From positions 124,001 to 188,000 of the forward strand of contig NZ_PRDS01000004.1 in assembly GCF_002927635.1 (NCBI RefSeq): 64,000 bases of DNA. Reading direction: 5' to 3'. Positions 1 to 8,735 of this stretch are shown one piece after another. A program made the translations under genes and the position numbers. The notes beneath the pieces are model-generated. The model was given only the letters and a program-made list of their open reading frames with translations, was not told the origin of the DNA and searched no databases. This DNA comes from Albidovulum inexpectatum (lineage in GTDB: Bacteria; Pseudomonadota; Alphaproteobacteria; Rhodobacterales; Rhodobacteraceae). Each line of letters begins with the position of its first letter. The stretch's first letter is position 1.

Positions 1-684
1 CCGGCCGTCCCAGGCCGACGCCGCCGCGCGCGGCGTGGCCTCGCGCAGGGCAGAGCGCACCCGTGACACCATCGCTTCGGCGTTGCGGTCCACCAGCACG
101 ATCAGCGCGAACGCCTGAGCGCCGGCCAGCAAGGCGGGGTCATGCGTCGTCTCGCCCAGCTCGCCCCCCATTCGCAGCGCCTCGGCGTGACACAGCCGCC
201 CGCCGCGCCGGATTCGCCAGCGATCCCTCAGCCATGATCTTGTGACCTGTTCGCCCATCGCCTTGCGCCCCAACACCACGGTTTCGACACCCAGAAATCG
301 AGCATCCTCGGCCATCTCGACGTCAATCGTCCGATCCAGTGCCGCGCCCTGAAACAGGATCGTTTCCTGTGGAAGCCACGAGATCGAGCAGCCATGCCCA
401 ATTTTCAGGCGCGTCGCGATCGCGGCCGTGCCGCCGATGCTGCGGTAGATCCTTTCGGCGGCCTGTGTCGTTAGCACCTGGGCCGCGCCGTCCGAGGTTT
501 CGGCCGCAATCAGGAAGCGATCGCCTCCGGTCAGGCCGCCAGCCGTGTTCAGGATGACCCCAAGACTTTGCCCATCATGGGTTCTGGGCAATAGCAGACG
601 GCCACAGCCCGATTGTTTCAACCGCCCCAGCCGGGTTCCGACCCGGCTGATTGCCACCGCGCCGCGCGCGCGCTGCAAGCGCAC
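1..684 (-). CDS. ureD: Urease accessory protein UreD, partial (3' end beyond the left edge)
   Basis: UreD is the scaffold of the UreD-F-G complex that delivers nickel to apo-urease in the cytoplasm. The reading frame runs off the left edge, so about 228 codons of roughly 280 are visible. Translation shows the family motifs LNTAGGLTGGD, TTQAAERIYRS and SWLPQETILF. The gene follows urtE directly. I chose the GTG at 684; a TTG at 702 inside the end of urtE is an alternative giving translational overlap. Position after urtABCDE fits the usual urea-import then urease operon, so ureABCEFG are expected to the left. Identity is confident; the start is not. Confidence 0.85.
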   Translation of the reverse strand, partial: MRLQRARGAVAISRVGTRLGRLKQSGCGRLLLPRTHDGQSLGVILNTAGGLTGGDRFLIAAETSDGAAQVLTTQAAERIYRSIGGTAAIATRLKIGHGCSISWLPQETILFQGAALDRTIDVEMAEDARFLGVETVVLGRKAMGEQVTRSWLRDRWRIRRGGRLCHAEALRMGGELGETTHDPALLAGAQAFALIVLVDRNAEAMVSRVRSALREATPRAAASAWDGR

Positions 685-691
685 CGCGCCC

Positions 692-1387
692 TCAGACGGC
701 AAGCAATTCACGAACATCGCTCTCGACCATTTCTTCGCGCAGGCCCGCCTGGATGACTTCGCCGCGGTCCATCACGACGAAACTGTCGGCCAGATCGCGC
801 GCGAAGTCGAAATACTGCTCGACCAGTATGATGGCCATGTCCCCGCGATCGCGCAGCCATGCGATCGCGCTGCCAATGTCCTTGATGATCGACGGCTGGA
901 TGCCCTCGGTCGGTTCGTCCAGCACCAAAAGGCGAGGGCGCGTCACCAATGCACGCGCGATGGCAAGCTGTTGCTGCTGGCCCCCGGACAGATCGCCACC
1001 ACGTCGGTCCATCATTTCCCGCAGGACAGGGAACAGGTCCAGAACCGATTCAGGTATGCGCCTTTCGCTTCGTGGCAGGCATGCAAGGCCGGTTTGCAGG
1101 TTCTCGCGCACCGTAAGTTGCGGGAAGATCTCGCGCCCCTGGGGAACGGTGGCAAAACCGTTCCTTGCGCGCCTGTATGCGGGCCAACGCGCGACATCGG
1201 TCCCGTTCCACAGGATCTGACCGCTCGCGACCGGCAGTCGGCCGCAGATCGCGCGGATCAGCGAGGTCTTGCCCACGCCGTTGCGGCCCATGACGGCTGT
1301 CACCTTGCCGGGCTGTGCCTTCAGCGAGACGGATCTCAGCACCTGGCTGGCGCCGTAGAACAGATCGACATTCCTGACATCCAGCAT
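692..1387 (-). CDS. urtE: Urea ABC transporter ATPase UrtE
   Basis: This 231-residue ATPase is one of the two nucleotide-binding subunits of the Urt high-affinity urea importer (LivF-like). Walker A is GRNGVGKTS, the signature is LSGGQQQQ, and Walker B is LLVLDEPTEG. The frame is open 35 codons upstream, but the ATG at 1387, two bases after the urtD stop, gives the normal start MLDVRN. It is the last transporter gene before ureD. The motifs are read directly; the substrate is inferred from the complete urtABCDE order and the adjacent ureD. Confidence 0.93.
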   Translation of the reverse strand: MLDVRNVDLFYGASQVLRSVSLKAQPGKVTAVMGRNGVGKTSLIRAICGRLPVASGQILWNGTDVARWPAYRRARNGFATVPQGREIFPQLTVRENLQTGLACLPRSERRIPESVLDLFPVLREMMDRRGGDLSGGQQQQLAIARALVTRPRLLVLDEPTEGIQPSIIKDIGSAIAWLRDRGDMAIILVEQYFDFARDLADSFVVMDRGEVIQAGLREEMVESDVRELLAV

Positions 1388-1389
1388 TC

Positions 1390-2130
1390 CTAGCGCCCCA
1401 GATAGACTTCGATCACTTCGGGATTGGCGGAAACGAAATCGAGCGGGCCTTCGGCCAGCACGCGCCCCTGGTGCAAGACCGTGACCTTGCACCCAAGCGC
1501 GCGCACGAAGTCCATGTCATGTTCGACGACGATGACCGCCCGGTGGCCGGCGATGCTGCGCAGAAGCTCGGCGGTGCGCATGGTTTCTTCGTCGGTCATG
1601 CCCGCCGCGGGTTCATCGACCAGCATCAGGTCGGGATCCTGCGCCAGCAACATCCCGATCTCCAGCCATTGCTTTTGCCCATGCGACAAAGTGCCGGCAA
1701 GGTCGTTGCGTGACGCGGCCAGCCCGATCCGATCGGCGATCTGCATGATATCGGCATGCATGGTCCGGCTGGAACGGCCGAACAGGCGTGCTGTCAGGCC
1801 CCGCTGACCCTTCAGCGCCAGTTCGAGGTTTTCGGCCACGGTCAGACTGTCGATAACGGTCGGTTTCTGGAATTTCCGACCAATTCCCAGACGCGCTGCG
1901 GCGACTTCGTCAATGCGGCTCAGATCCACCTTTTCCTTCCAGAAGACCTGGCCGCGATCGGGATGGGTCTTGCCCGTGATGATGTCCATCATCGTCGTCT
2001 TGCCGGCCCCGTTGGGGCCGATGACGGCGCGCAACTCGCCTGGCATGATTACCAGGGACAGGCCGTTTATCGCCGCAAATCCATCAAAGCTCTTGGTGAC
2101 GCCCGACAGATAAAGGAGCGATCCGCTCAT
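1390..2130 (-). CDS. urtD: Urea ABC transporter ATPase UrtD
   Basis: This is the second ATPase (246 residues, LivG-like) of the urea importer. Walker A is GPNGAGKTT, the signature region is LSHGQKQWLE, and Walker B is LMLVDEPAAGMTDEE; the last two are characteristic of UrtD rather than LivG. The open frame extends 44 codons further, but the ATG at 2130 starts the conserved domain and overlaps the urtC stop as ATGA, indicating translational coupling. It lies two bases upstream of urtE. Confidence 0.93.
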   Translation of the reverse strand: MSGSLLYLSGVTKSFDGFAAINGLSLVIMPGELRAVIGPNGAGKTTMMDIITGKTHPDRGQVFWKEKVDLSRIDEVAAARLGIGRKFQKPTVIDSLTVAENLELALKGQRGLTARLFGRSSRTMHADIMQIADRIGLAASRNDLAGTLSHGQKQWLEIGMLLAQDPDLMLVDEPAAGMTDEETMRTAELLRSIAGHRAVIVVEHDMDFVRALGCKVTVLHQGRVLAEGPLDFVSANPEVIEVYLGR

Positions 2131-3233
2131 GTTTCGATCTCCTTTGTCCGCATCGAAGCGAATGCGCGCAGCCGGGTCAGACCGGTTTCGATCGCGCCCA
2201 ACACGCCACCCGGCAGCCAAAGGGTGACCATGATGAACAGCCCGCCCAGTGCGAACAGCCACAACTCGGGCAACCAGCCCGTCAGGACGGTTTTCGCCAG
2301 CGTCACGAGAAATGCGCCGAGCGCGGCGCCGATCAGCGTTCCCCGCCCGCCAAGCGCGACCCAGATGACGATCTCGATGGAATTGGCGGGCGAGAATTCG
2401 CCGGGATTGATGATTCCGACCTGCGGCACGTAAAGCGCACCGGCCACGCCCGCCATCGCTGCCGAGACGGTGAAGACGAAAAGTTTGTAGTGCTCGACCC
2501 GGTAGCCGAGAAAGCGCGTGCGCTCCTCGGCGTCACGGATCGCAACGAGCACCCGGCCAAGCCGTGATGCGGTGATCCATCGCGCGATCATAAGGCCCCC
2601 CGCCAAGGCCACCGCCGAGGCCACGAACAACCCCGTCCGCGTCGAGGCGGCGGTCAGGTCAAGGCCAAGGATGTCCTTGAAGTCGGTCAGCCCGTTGTTG
2701 CCGCCAAAGCCCATCTCGTTGCGAAAGAAGGCAAGCATCAGGGCATAGGTCATCGCCTGGGTGATGATCGACAGGTAAACACCACTCACGCGGCTGCGGA
2801 AGGCGAACCAGCCGAACACGAAGGCCAGAAGCCCCGGCGCCGCCATCACCATAAGCGCGGCGAACCAGAACCGGTCGAAGCCAAGCCAGAACCAGGGCAG
2901 CTCCTGCCAGTTCAGGAACACCATGAAATCGGGCAGAACCGGGTCGCCATAGACGCCGCGCGGGCCGATCTGGCGCATCAGATACATCCCCATCGCATAG
3001 CCCCCGAGCGCGAAGAAGGCGCCGTGGCCAAGGCTGAGGATGCCGCAAAAGCCCCAAACCAGATCAAGCGCGACGGCAAGCAGCGCGTAACACAGATACT
3101 TGCCGACCAGGCTGACAAGATAGGCCGGCACCAGTTGACCTGCGGCGGCCGAGCTGGCCATGGGCAGCGCCACGGTCAGGATGAACAGCCCGGCGAGGAA
3201 AACGCCCATGCGGCGGTCGATCAAACGGGCCAT
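2127..3233 (-). CDS. urtC: Urea ABC transporter permease UrtC
   Basis: This 368-residue inner-membrane permease is LivM-like and pairs with UrtB to form the urea channel. It has about ten hydrophobic segments, the family signature SLGHGAFFALGGYAMG, and the loop ALGGRGTLIGA near the C terminus. The open frame is much longer upstream, but that part is antisense to or out of frame with urtB. The ATG at 3233, beginning MARLIDRRMG two bases after the urtB stop, is the sensible start. The stop overlaps the urtD start. Confidence 0.93.
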   Translation of the reverse strand: MARLIDRRMGVFLAGLFILTVALPMASSAAAGQLVPAYLVSLVGKYLCYALLAVALDLVWGFCGILSLGHGAFFALGGYAMGMYLMRQIGPRGVYGDPVLPDFMVFLNWQELPWFWLGFDRFWFAALMVMAAPGLLAFVFGWFAFRSRVSGVYLSIITQAMTYALMLAFFRNEMGFGGNNGLTDFKDILGLDLTAASTRTGLFVASAVALAGGLMIARWITASRLGRVLVAIRDAEERTRFLGYRVEHYKLFVFTVSAAMAGVAGALYVPQVGIINPGEFSPANSIEIVIWVALGGRGTLIGAALGAFLVTLAKTVLTGWLPELWLFALGGLFIMVTLWLPGGVLGAIETGLTRLRAFASMRTKEIET

Positions 3234-3235
3234 GT

Positions 3236-4858
3236 TCAAGCCTCCGCCGCGCGCCCGCGTAGGGCGAACAGCCCGCGCGGCCGTTTCTGGATGAAGAGGA
3301 TGATGAAGACGAGCATCAGGATTTTGCCCAGCACCGCGCCGGTCCAGGGCTCGAGAAGCTTGTTCGTGATGCCAAGGCCAAAGGCCCCGGCAAAGGCGCC
3401 CCACAGGTTCCCCGCGCCACCGAAGACGACGACCATGAAGCTGTCGACGATGTAGCTTTGTCCAAGATTGGGACTGACATTGTCGATCTGGCTCAGCGCC
3501 ACGCCCGCAAGCCCGGCGATGCCGGCGCCCAACCCGAAGGTAAGGGCGTCGATGCGGCCGGTATCGATGCCCATTTCGGCGGCCATGGGACGGTTCTGCG
3601 TCACCGCGCGCATCTGCAGTCCGAAGAAGCTGCGCCGCAGCACAAGCAGCAGGGCGAAGAAGACGGCGAGCGCGAAGATCAGGATCCACAGCCGGCTCCA
3701 GGTCACCGTCATCTGCCCGATCTCGAATGCGCCGGACATCCAGGACGGGTTGCCGACCTCGCGGTTGTTCGGTCCGAAGATCGTCCGCACCGCCTGTTGC
3801 AGGATCAGGCTTACGCCCCATGTGGCCAGCAGCGTCTCGAGCGGGCGGCCATAGAGATGGCGCACGATCCCGCGCTCGATGGCGATGCCCACGCTGCCGG
3901 CGACCAGCACCGCCAGCGGCGCGGCGATCAGAAGCGACCAGTCGAACAGCCAGGGAGCGGCACCCCGGATCGCCTCCTGCACGGCGAAGGTCGTGTAGGC
4001 GCCCAGCATGACCAGCTCGCCATGGGCCATGTTGATCACGCCCATCACCCCGAAGGTGATGGCAAGCCCGATCGCGGCGAGCATCAGCACCGATCCCAGC
4101 GACAGCCCGTACCAGACATTCTGGGCAATGGCCCACACCCGCTGAGCCTGTTCGATCCGGGACAGCGCCTCCCTGACCTCGTTGCCGATCGCGGGGTCGG
4201 AGGCGTGGGGCGCAAGCGCCGCCTGTGCCGCGGCATCGCCGCGCGCGCGCAGGATCGCGACGGCGGCGCGCTTTTCCTCCACCGGGGCGTCGGTGTCCAA
4301 GATCGCCACTGCGCGGGCCTCGGCCAGCGCGGTGGCGACCTGTCTGTCAGACTCGGCCGCCAGCGCGGCATCCAGGGCTTCGATGTTAGCCGGATCGCCG
4401 CTCGCGAACACCGACTGCGCCGCCATCAAGCGCGTTTCGCGATCCGGGCTCATCAGCGACAGCGCCCCGATCGCCGTGCGCAGCATCCCGCGCAGACGAT
4501 TGTTGGTCTTGATCTTCTCGGTGCTGCCGGCCAGCACCCCGCCAAGGTTTTCGCCGCTGAGCGCATCGATGGCCGTCGCGCCGCCAGCGCTGTCCACAAG
4601 GATGACGATCCGCCCGTCATCCTTGCGCGCATGCAGCCGCCCCTCGAGCAGCGCGTTCAGCACCTCGGCGGCGCGCGGGTCGCCGGTACGTGAGATTGCG
4701 TCAATCACCTTTGCGCGGTCCGCGTAGCTGCCGTGGGGCAGGCGCTCCACGAGCTCTTCAAAACCGGCGGTGCGGCCTGCGGCAGGCAGCACCACCAAAA
4801 GGGCCATCAGCAGGGCCGCGAGATACGGGCGAAAGGGCAGGCAGAGCACGATCTTCAT
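3236..4858 (-). CDS. urtB: Urea ABC transporter permease UrtB with periplasmic N-terminal extension
   Basis: UrtB (540 residues) is the LivH-like permease partner of UrtC. It has a signal peptide, then a soluble region of about 200 residues (residues 25-230) that distinguishes UrtB from ordinary LivH, then a membrane domain with the motif GVINMAHGELVMLGAY and the EAA-type loop QMRAVTQNRPMAAEMG. Start ATG at 4858. The gap to urtA contains a strong inverted repeat, so urtB-E are probably made at lower level than the binding protein. Confidence 0.92.
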   Translation of the reverse strand: MKIVLCLPFRPYLAALLMALLVVLPAAGRTAGFEELVERLPHGSYADRAKVIDAISRTGDPRAAEVLNALLEGRLHARKDDGRIVILVDSAGGATAIDALSGENLGGVLAGSTEKIKTNNRLRGMLRTAIGALSLMSPDRETRLMAAQSVFASGDPANIEALDAALAAESDRQVATALAEARAVAILDTDAPVEEKRAAVAILRARGDAAAQAALAPHASDPAIGNEVREALSRIEQAQRVWAIAQNVWYGLSLGSVLMLAAIGLAITFGVMGVINMAHGELVMLGAYTTFAVQEAIRGAAPWLFDWSLLIAAPLAVLVAGSVGIAIERGIVRHLYGRPLETLLATWGVSLILQQAVRTIFGPNNREVGNPSWMSGAFEIGQMTVTWSRLWILIFALAVFFALLLVLRRSFFGLQMRAVTQNRPMAAEMGIDTGRIDALTFGLGAGIAGLAGVALSQIDNVSPNLGQSYIVDSFMVVVFGGAGNLWGAFAGAFGLGITNKLLEPWTGAVLGKILMLVFIILFIQKRPRGLFALRGRAAEA

Positions 4859-4907
4859 CTTTCCCGTTGAGAGGTCACCTTGGTTTCAGGGGGCGGCGGG
4901 AATGGGG

Positions 4908-4927
4908 GCGGGGTCCTGGCCCCGCCG
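4908..4927 (-). terminator. Inverted repeat between urtA and urtB (probable attenuator or mRNA-stabilising hairpin)
   Basis: GGCGGGG and CCCCGCC form a perfect 7-bp GC stem around a 6-base loop. There is no U tract, so partial termination or 3'-end protection of the urtA message is more likely than full termination. Confidence 0.5.
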
Positions 4928-4968
4928 CCATATGGCCCGTCGCCGGTCCGGCCCCTTGGCCGCGCGCG

Positions 4969-6258
4969 TCAGGCGCCGCCGCAGCGGCCCAGCTCGACAT
5001 TGAAGTTTCCGCAGGACATCGGCGCGCGCCAGTCGGAGATCAATTTCGCGCTGTCGGGCAGGTAGTCCGACCATGCGTCGCCGACCACAAGGCCGGGCGT
5101 TTCCCACACTACCGAGAACTGCCCGTTTTCCTGAATTTCGCCCACCAGCACGGGCTTGGTGATGTGGCGGTTGGGCATCATGGTTGAAAACCCGCCGGTC
5201 AGGTTCGGCACCGATACGCCGACGATGGCGTCGATCACCGCGTCCGGGTCGGTCGTGCCGGCCTTCTCGACCGCCTTCACCCACATGTTGAAGCCGATGT
5301 AATGGGCTTCCATCGGGTCGTTGGTCACACGGCTTTCGTCGCCGATGAAGGCATGCCATTTGGCGATGAAGTCGGCGTTCTCGGGCGTGTCCACCGACAT
5401 GAAATAGTTCCAGGCCGCGAGATGGCCGACAAGCGGGGCGGTGTCGAGCCCGGCAAGTTCCTCCTCGCCGACCGAGAAGGCGACCACGGGAATGTCCTCG
5501 GCCGAGATGCCCTGATTGGCCAGCTCCTTGTAGAAGGGCACGTTGGCATCGCCGTTGATGGTCGAGACCACGGCCGTCTTCTTGCCCGCCGAGCCGAAGG
5601 CCTTGATGTCCGAGACGATCGTCTGCCAGTCGGAATGGCCGAACGGGGTGTAGTTGATCATGATGTCCTCGGGCGCCACGCCCCTCGACTTCAGATAGGC
5701 TTCGAGGATCTTGTTCGTGGTGCGCGGATAGACGTAATCGGTGCCGGCCAGTACCCAGCGCTCGACGCCGCCGCCATCCTCGCTCATCAGATAATCGACC
5801 GCCGGAATGGCCTGCTGGTTGGGCGCGGCGCCGGTGTAGAAAACGTTGCGTTCGCTTTCCTCGCCTTCATATTGCACGGGGTAGAACAACAGGTTGTTCA
5901 ACTCCTTGAACACCGGCAGCACGGACTTGCGGCTGACGGAGGTCCAGCAGCCGAAGACCGCGGCGACCTGGTCCTTCTCGATCAGCTCGCGCGCCTTTTC
6001 GGCGAACAACGGCCAATCCGAGGCGGGGTCGACGACCACGGCTTCCAAGGGGCGGCCAAGCAGGCCGCCCGCCCGGTTCTGTTGCTCGATCAGCATCAGC
6101 ATCACGTCCTTGAGCGTGGTTTCGGAAATTGCCATCGTGCCTGACAGCGAATGCAGGATCCCGACCTTGATGGGGGCAGTCTGCGCGCGCACCAGCGCGG
6201 GCGCCGCCAGAAATGCCGAGGCCGCGACGCTGCCCTTCAGAAATTGTCTCCGTTTCAT
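4969..6258 (-). CDS. urtA: Urea ABC transporter substrate-binding protein UrtA
   Basis: This 429-residue periplasmic binding protein captures urea for UrtBCDE. The N terminus has a twin-arginine signal (RRQFLK, residues 3-8) followed by a hydrophobic stretch and cleavage near residue 26. The mature protein begins IKVGILHSLSGTMAISE and contains GCWTSVSRKSVLPVFKE and LFYPVQYEGEES, typical of UrtA and AmiC-like urea/amide binders. The frame is open 51 codons upstream; the ATG at 6258 is chosen because the Tat signal starts there and an AGGGG lies upstream. It is first in the operon and the likely nitrogen-controlled gene, although I could not identify an NtrC site. Confidence 0.95.
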   Translation of the reverse strand: MKRRQFLKGSVAASAFLAAPALVRAQTAPIKVGILHSLSGTMAISETTLKDVMLMLIEQQNRAGGLLGRPLEAVVVDPASDWPLFAEKARELIEKDQVAAVFGCWTSVSRKSVLPVFKELNNLLFYPVQYEGEESERNVFYTGAAPNQQAIPAVDYLMSEDGGGVERWVLAGTDYVYPRTTNKILEAYLKSRGVAPEDIMINYTPFGHSDWQTIVSDIKAFGSAGKKTAVVSTINGDANVPFYKELANQGISAEDIPVVAFSVGEEELAGLDTAPLVGHLAAWNYFMSVDTPENADFIAKWHAFIGDESRVTNDPMEAHYIGFNMWVKAVEKAGTTDPDAVIDAIVGVSVPNLTGGFSTMMPNRHITKPVLVGEIQENGQFSVVWETPGLVVGDAWSDYLPDSAKLISDWRAPMSCGNFNVELGRCGGA

Positions 6259-6835
6259 GTTCCATGCCCCTGTTTGCATTGCGGTTACCGTTCGTGCGCA
6301 GATTGACCCTGTCCGGTGCCATGTGGCGCCGGCGCCTTCGTGTCGGACCTGACGGCACGTATCCTTTGCGTTCCCGCACTGACCGTGGGCATGGCCGGAC
6401 CCCTGGGCCACAGATCCGTCGGAATTGCCCGTCCTTGCTCCGCGGTTGGCGCTTCAGGGTCAGGCTGATTGCCCATGTGCAATTGCGTCAAGACGCGGCG
6501 CGTGGTGCTGGCCGGCTTGAGGAAACTTGCCCATCGAACAGGCAGGGACACGGCAATTTGCGCCCAAAGCGGGCAGGATCGCGACGGTCAGGGCGAAAGA
6601 ACCTGCTCAGCCGGGCATGGGCCGAGGCGCCCCATGCGTGCTGTCTGGCCGCGTCTGCTGCCAAGTCGGGGACTGGCCGCATTCCGGGGCCCACTGATAT
6701 CCTTGCTCTGCAGCCTGGATCGGGGCAGGGAAATCGCCAGGGGCGGTGTCGCCAGCGATTGCACGATCGCTACTTGCGTGATTAGTGGGATACTAGTATC
6801 ACCTGTTGCGTGTCATGTGTAGGGAGGAGACACGA
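6259..6835. other. 577-bp divergent intergenic region between urtA and the alginate lyase
   Basis: No credible gene is seen here; the short open frames are high-GC noise. The region must hold the urtA promoter (reading left) and the lyase promoter (reading right). The only clear element is the palindromic operator at 6789-6800, listed separately. I looked for a sigma-54 (GG-N10-GC) element upstream of urtA and found no convincing one. Confidence 0.6.
6774..6802 (+). promoter_or_regulatory. Candidate promoter with palindromic operator GATACTAGTATC upstream of the alginate lyase
   Basis: A 12-bp perfect palindrome GATACTAGTATC lies at 6789-6800, 36 bp before the lyase ATG. A TTGCGT (6774-6779) and a TATCAC (6797-6802) are 17 bp apart and could be the -35 and -10, which would place the operator over the promoter. 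Related ATACTAG half sites occur before the algS operon and between kduI and the second gntR, so a GntR repressor encoded in this locus is the likely ligand. The palindrome is seen; its function is inferred. Confidence 0.6.
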
Positions 6836-8284
6836 ATGTTCATCACTTCACCACGGGCCGTCCCGTATCTTGTGACGTCATGCGCAATCGCAGTCGGGTT
6901 GACGGCGGGCCAAGCGGCGGCGCAGGAATGCAGCAATGTCAGCCCGCTGAAGATTGTCGCGGCGACCGACGACGGCAGCTTTGACAAGGAGTACGGTCCG
7001 GCGAGGGCGATCGACGGGTCGTTTGACAACGACTCGCGCTGGTCCTCGAAAGGCGAGAAGGTGCTCGAGCTTGACCTTGGAGAGCCGCAGCTGGTCAAGG
7101 AGATCGGTTTGGCCTTCTACAAGGGCAATGAGCGCCGCAGCCGGTTCCGGGTCGAAGCCTCTGTCGATGGTACGACCTACGCGCCGATCCTGGAGGAGGC
7201 GATCTCGAGCGGCAACAGCACCGCGATTGAACGCTTTGACGTTGCCGACACGAACGCGCGCTTCATCCGCGTCGTCGGCCTTGGAAACGAGAGCAGCGAA
7301 TGGAACAGCATCCTTGAGGTGCACGCCTATGGCTGCGGCAGCGGCGAGCTGGCCTCGATCGATGACGGGTCACAACAGGCGATCACGAAGAATGTCAGCC
7401 CATTCGGGTTGCGCACCGACGTGCCGCCGGCGAAAAACTTCGATCTGACCCATTGGAAGCTGACCCTGCCGGTCGATCGCGACGGTAATGGCAAGGTCGA
7501 CGAGATCGAGGAGAACGAACTGCAGGACTTTTCGGATACCGAGTTCTTCTATACGGATCCGGCAACAGGCGGAATGGTGTTCCGCGTCTCCACCGCGAAT
7601 GGCAAGACCACGCCGAATTCCAGCTATTTCCGCACCGAGCTGCGCGAGATGCTGCGCGGCGGGGATGAAACGATCGCAACGCGCAACGACGACGGAACCC
7701 CGAACAAGAACAACTGGGTTCTGTCAACCGCGCCCGAAGAAGCCAAGCAGCTGGCCGGTGGCGTAGACGGCGTGATGCGTGCGCGTCTGGCGGTCAATCA
7801 GGTCACGCGCCTTGGCGATTCCTCGAAAGTCGGGCGGGTCATCATCGGCCAGATCCACGCCAAGGACGACGAACCGGTTCGGCTGTATTACCGCAAGCTG
7901 CCACAGAACAGTCGCGGATCGATCTATTTCGCGCATGAGCCCGTCGGCAAGGACGATGTCTGGGTCGAAATGATCGGGTCCCGGTCCGATCACGCGGAAA
8001 ATCCCGCCGATGGAATCGCGCTGGACGAAATCTTCGAATACGAGATCCGAACCTTTTCGGAACAGGTCGATGGTACTGCGCACCCGATCCTGCAGGTCAC
8101 CATCACGCGCGAGGACGGCAGTGAAGTCACCGCCAAATACGACATGGTGGACAGTGGTTATTCGACCATGAACGACTTCATGTACTTCAAGGCCGGCGCA
8201 TATTCGCAGAACAATTCGTCGCCCTGGCCGGAACGGGACTTCGATCAGGTCACATTCTACGAGCTCGAAGTAGAGCATAACTGA
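6836..8284 (+). CDS. Secreted alginate lyase, F5/8C (CBM32-like) domain plus PL7 catalytic domain
   Basis: This 482-residue exported enzyme cleaves alginate by beta-elimination, releasing unsaturated oligouronides. It has a signal peptide (to about residue 30) and a discoidin-like carbohydrate-binding domain (about 40-175, with SRFRVEASVDGTTY). The PL7 domain carries the three family motifs RTELRE (from residue 266), QIH (339-341) and YFKAGAYSQ (from 450). QIH rather than QVH is usually linked to polyG or mixed-block preference, so that is the inferred specificity. The frame opens at 6806, but AGGGAGGAG precedes the ATG at 6836. It is transcribed alone, ends in a strong bidirectional terminator, and has an operator-like palindrome upstream. 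Confidence 0.93.
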   Translation: MFITSPRAVPYLVTSCAIAVGLTAGQAAAQECSNVSPLKIVAATDDGSFDKEYGPARAIDGSFDNDSRWSSKGEKVLELDLGEPQLVKEIGLAFYKGNERRSRFRVEASVDGTTYAPILEEAISSGNSTAIERFDVADTNARFIRVVGLGNESSEWNSILEVHAYGCGSGELASIDDGSQQAITKNVSPFGLRTDVPPAKNFDLTHWKLTLPVDRDGNGKVDEIEENELQDFSDTEFFYTDPATGGMVFRVSTANGKTTPNSSYFRTELREMLRGGDETIATRNDDGTPNKNNWVLSTAPEEAKQLAGGVDGVMRARLAVNQVTRLGDSSKVGRVIIGQIHAKDDEPVRLYYRKLPQNSRGSIYFAHEPVGKDDVWVEMIGSRSDHAENPADGIALDEIFEYEIRTFSEQVDGTAHPILQVTITREDGSEVTAKYDMVDSGYSTMNDFMYFKAGAYSQNNSSPWPERDFDQVTFYELEVEHN

Positions 8285-8290
8285 ACAAGA

Positions 8291-8321
8291 ACGGTCGCGC
8301 GAAGACATTTCGCGCGACCGT
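8291..8321. terminator. Bidirectional terminator between alginate lyase and kdgF
   Basis: A 13-bp perfect stem (ACGGTCGCGCGAA with its complement) surrounds a 5-base loop. It lies between two convergent genes, the lyase on plus and kdgF on minus, and so can end both transcripts. Confidence 0.85.
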
Positions 8322-8347
8322 GTTGCCCGTTGCCGTGACCAAGCGAT

Positions 8348-8659
8348 CTACAGGAAATCGTCCCGGCGCGGTGTAAAACAGTCGATCAGCTTTCCAGGCT
8401 CGAGGCAGATGCAGCCGTGTTCGACGCCCGACGGGATCACGAAACTGTCGCCGGTGGAAACCTCGAATTCGCGTTCACCGACCCGAAACCGGAAGCGACC
8501 GCTTTCGACATAGGTCGACTGGACATGCGGATGCGCGTGCAATGCGCCCTCGGCCCCCGAACGGTCGAATCGAAAGGCCACGACCATCAGTTCGGGATGG
8601 TCGGCCAGAACCTGGCGCGTGACGCCCGCGCCGGTTTCGACGATGGGATAGTTGGACAT
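8348..8659 (-). CDS. kdgF: KdgF-type cupin, converts unsaturated uronates to the linear keto form
   Basis: KdgF is a small cupin (here 103 residues) that accelerates ring opening of 4,5-unsaturated monouronates released by alginate and pectin lyases. The metal-site cupin motif is visible: H41, H43 and Q47 in HAHPHVQST, with the distal His at 81 (SGVEHG). An AGGAGG lies before the ATG at 8659. It is the last gene of the long minus-strand alginate operon, separated by 76 bp from the TRAP genes. Its presence links lyase products to KduI/KduD and the SDR reductase in the same locus. Confidence 0.85.
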   Translation of the reverse strand: MSNYPIVETGAGVTRQVLADHPELMVVAFRFDRSGAEGALHAHPHVQSTYVESGRFRFRVGEREFEVSTGDSFVIPSGVEHGCICLEPGKLIDCFTPRRDDFL

Positions 8660-8735
8660 CTGAACCTCCTTGGCGGTTGGAATTCATGTGTCGGACGCGC
8701 GCCCCGGGGCGCAGGGTCCGGCTTGCAAGTTCGGA

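Noticed and set aside
6259-6450. Possible sigma-54 promoter upstream of urtA
   Set aside because: A TGGCAC is present on the minus strand but there is no TTGC at the right spacing.
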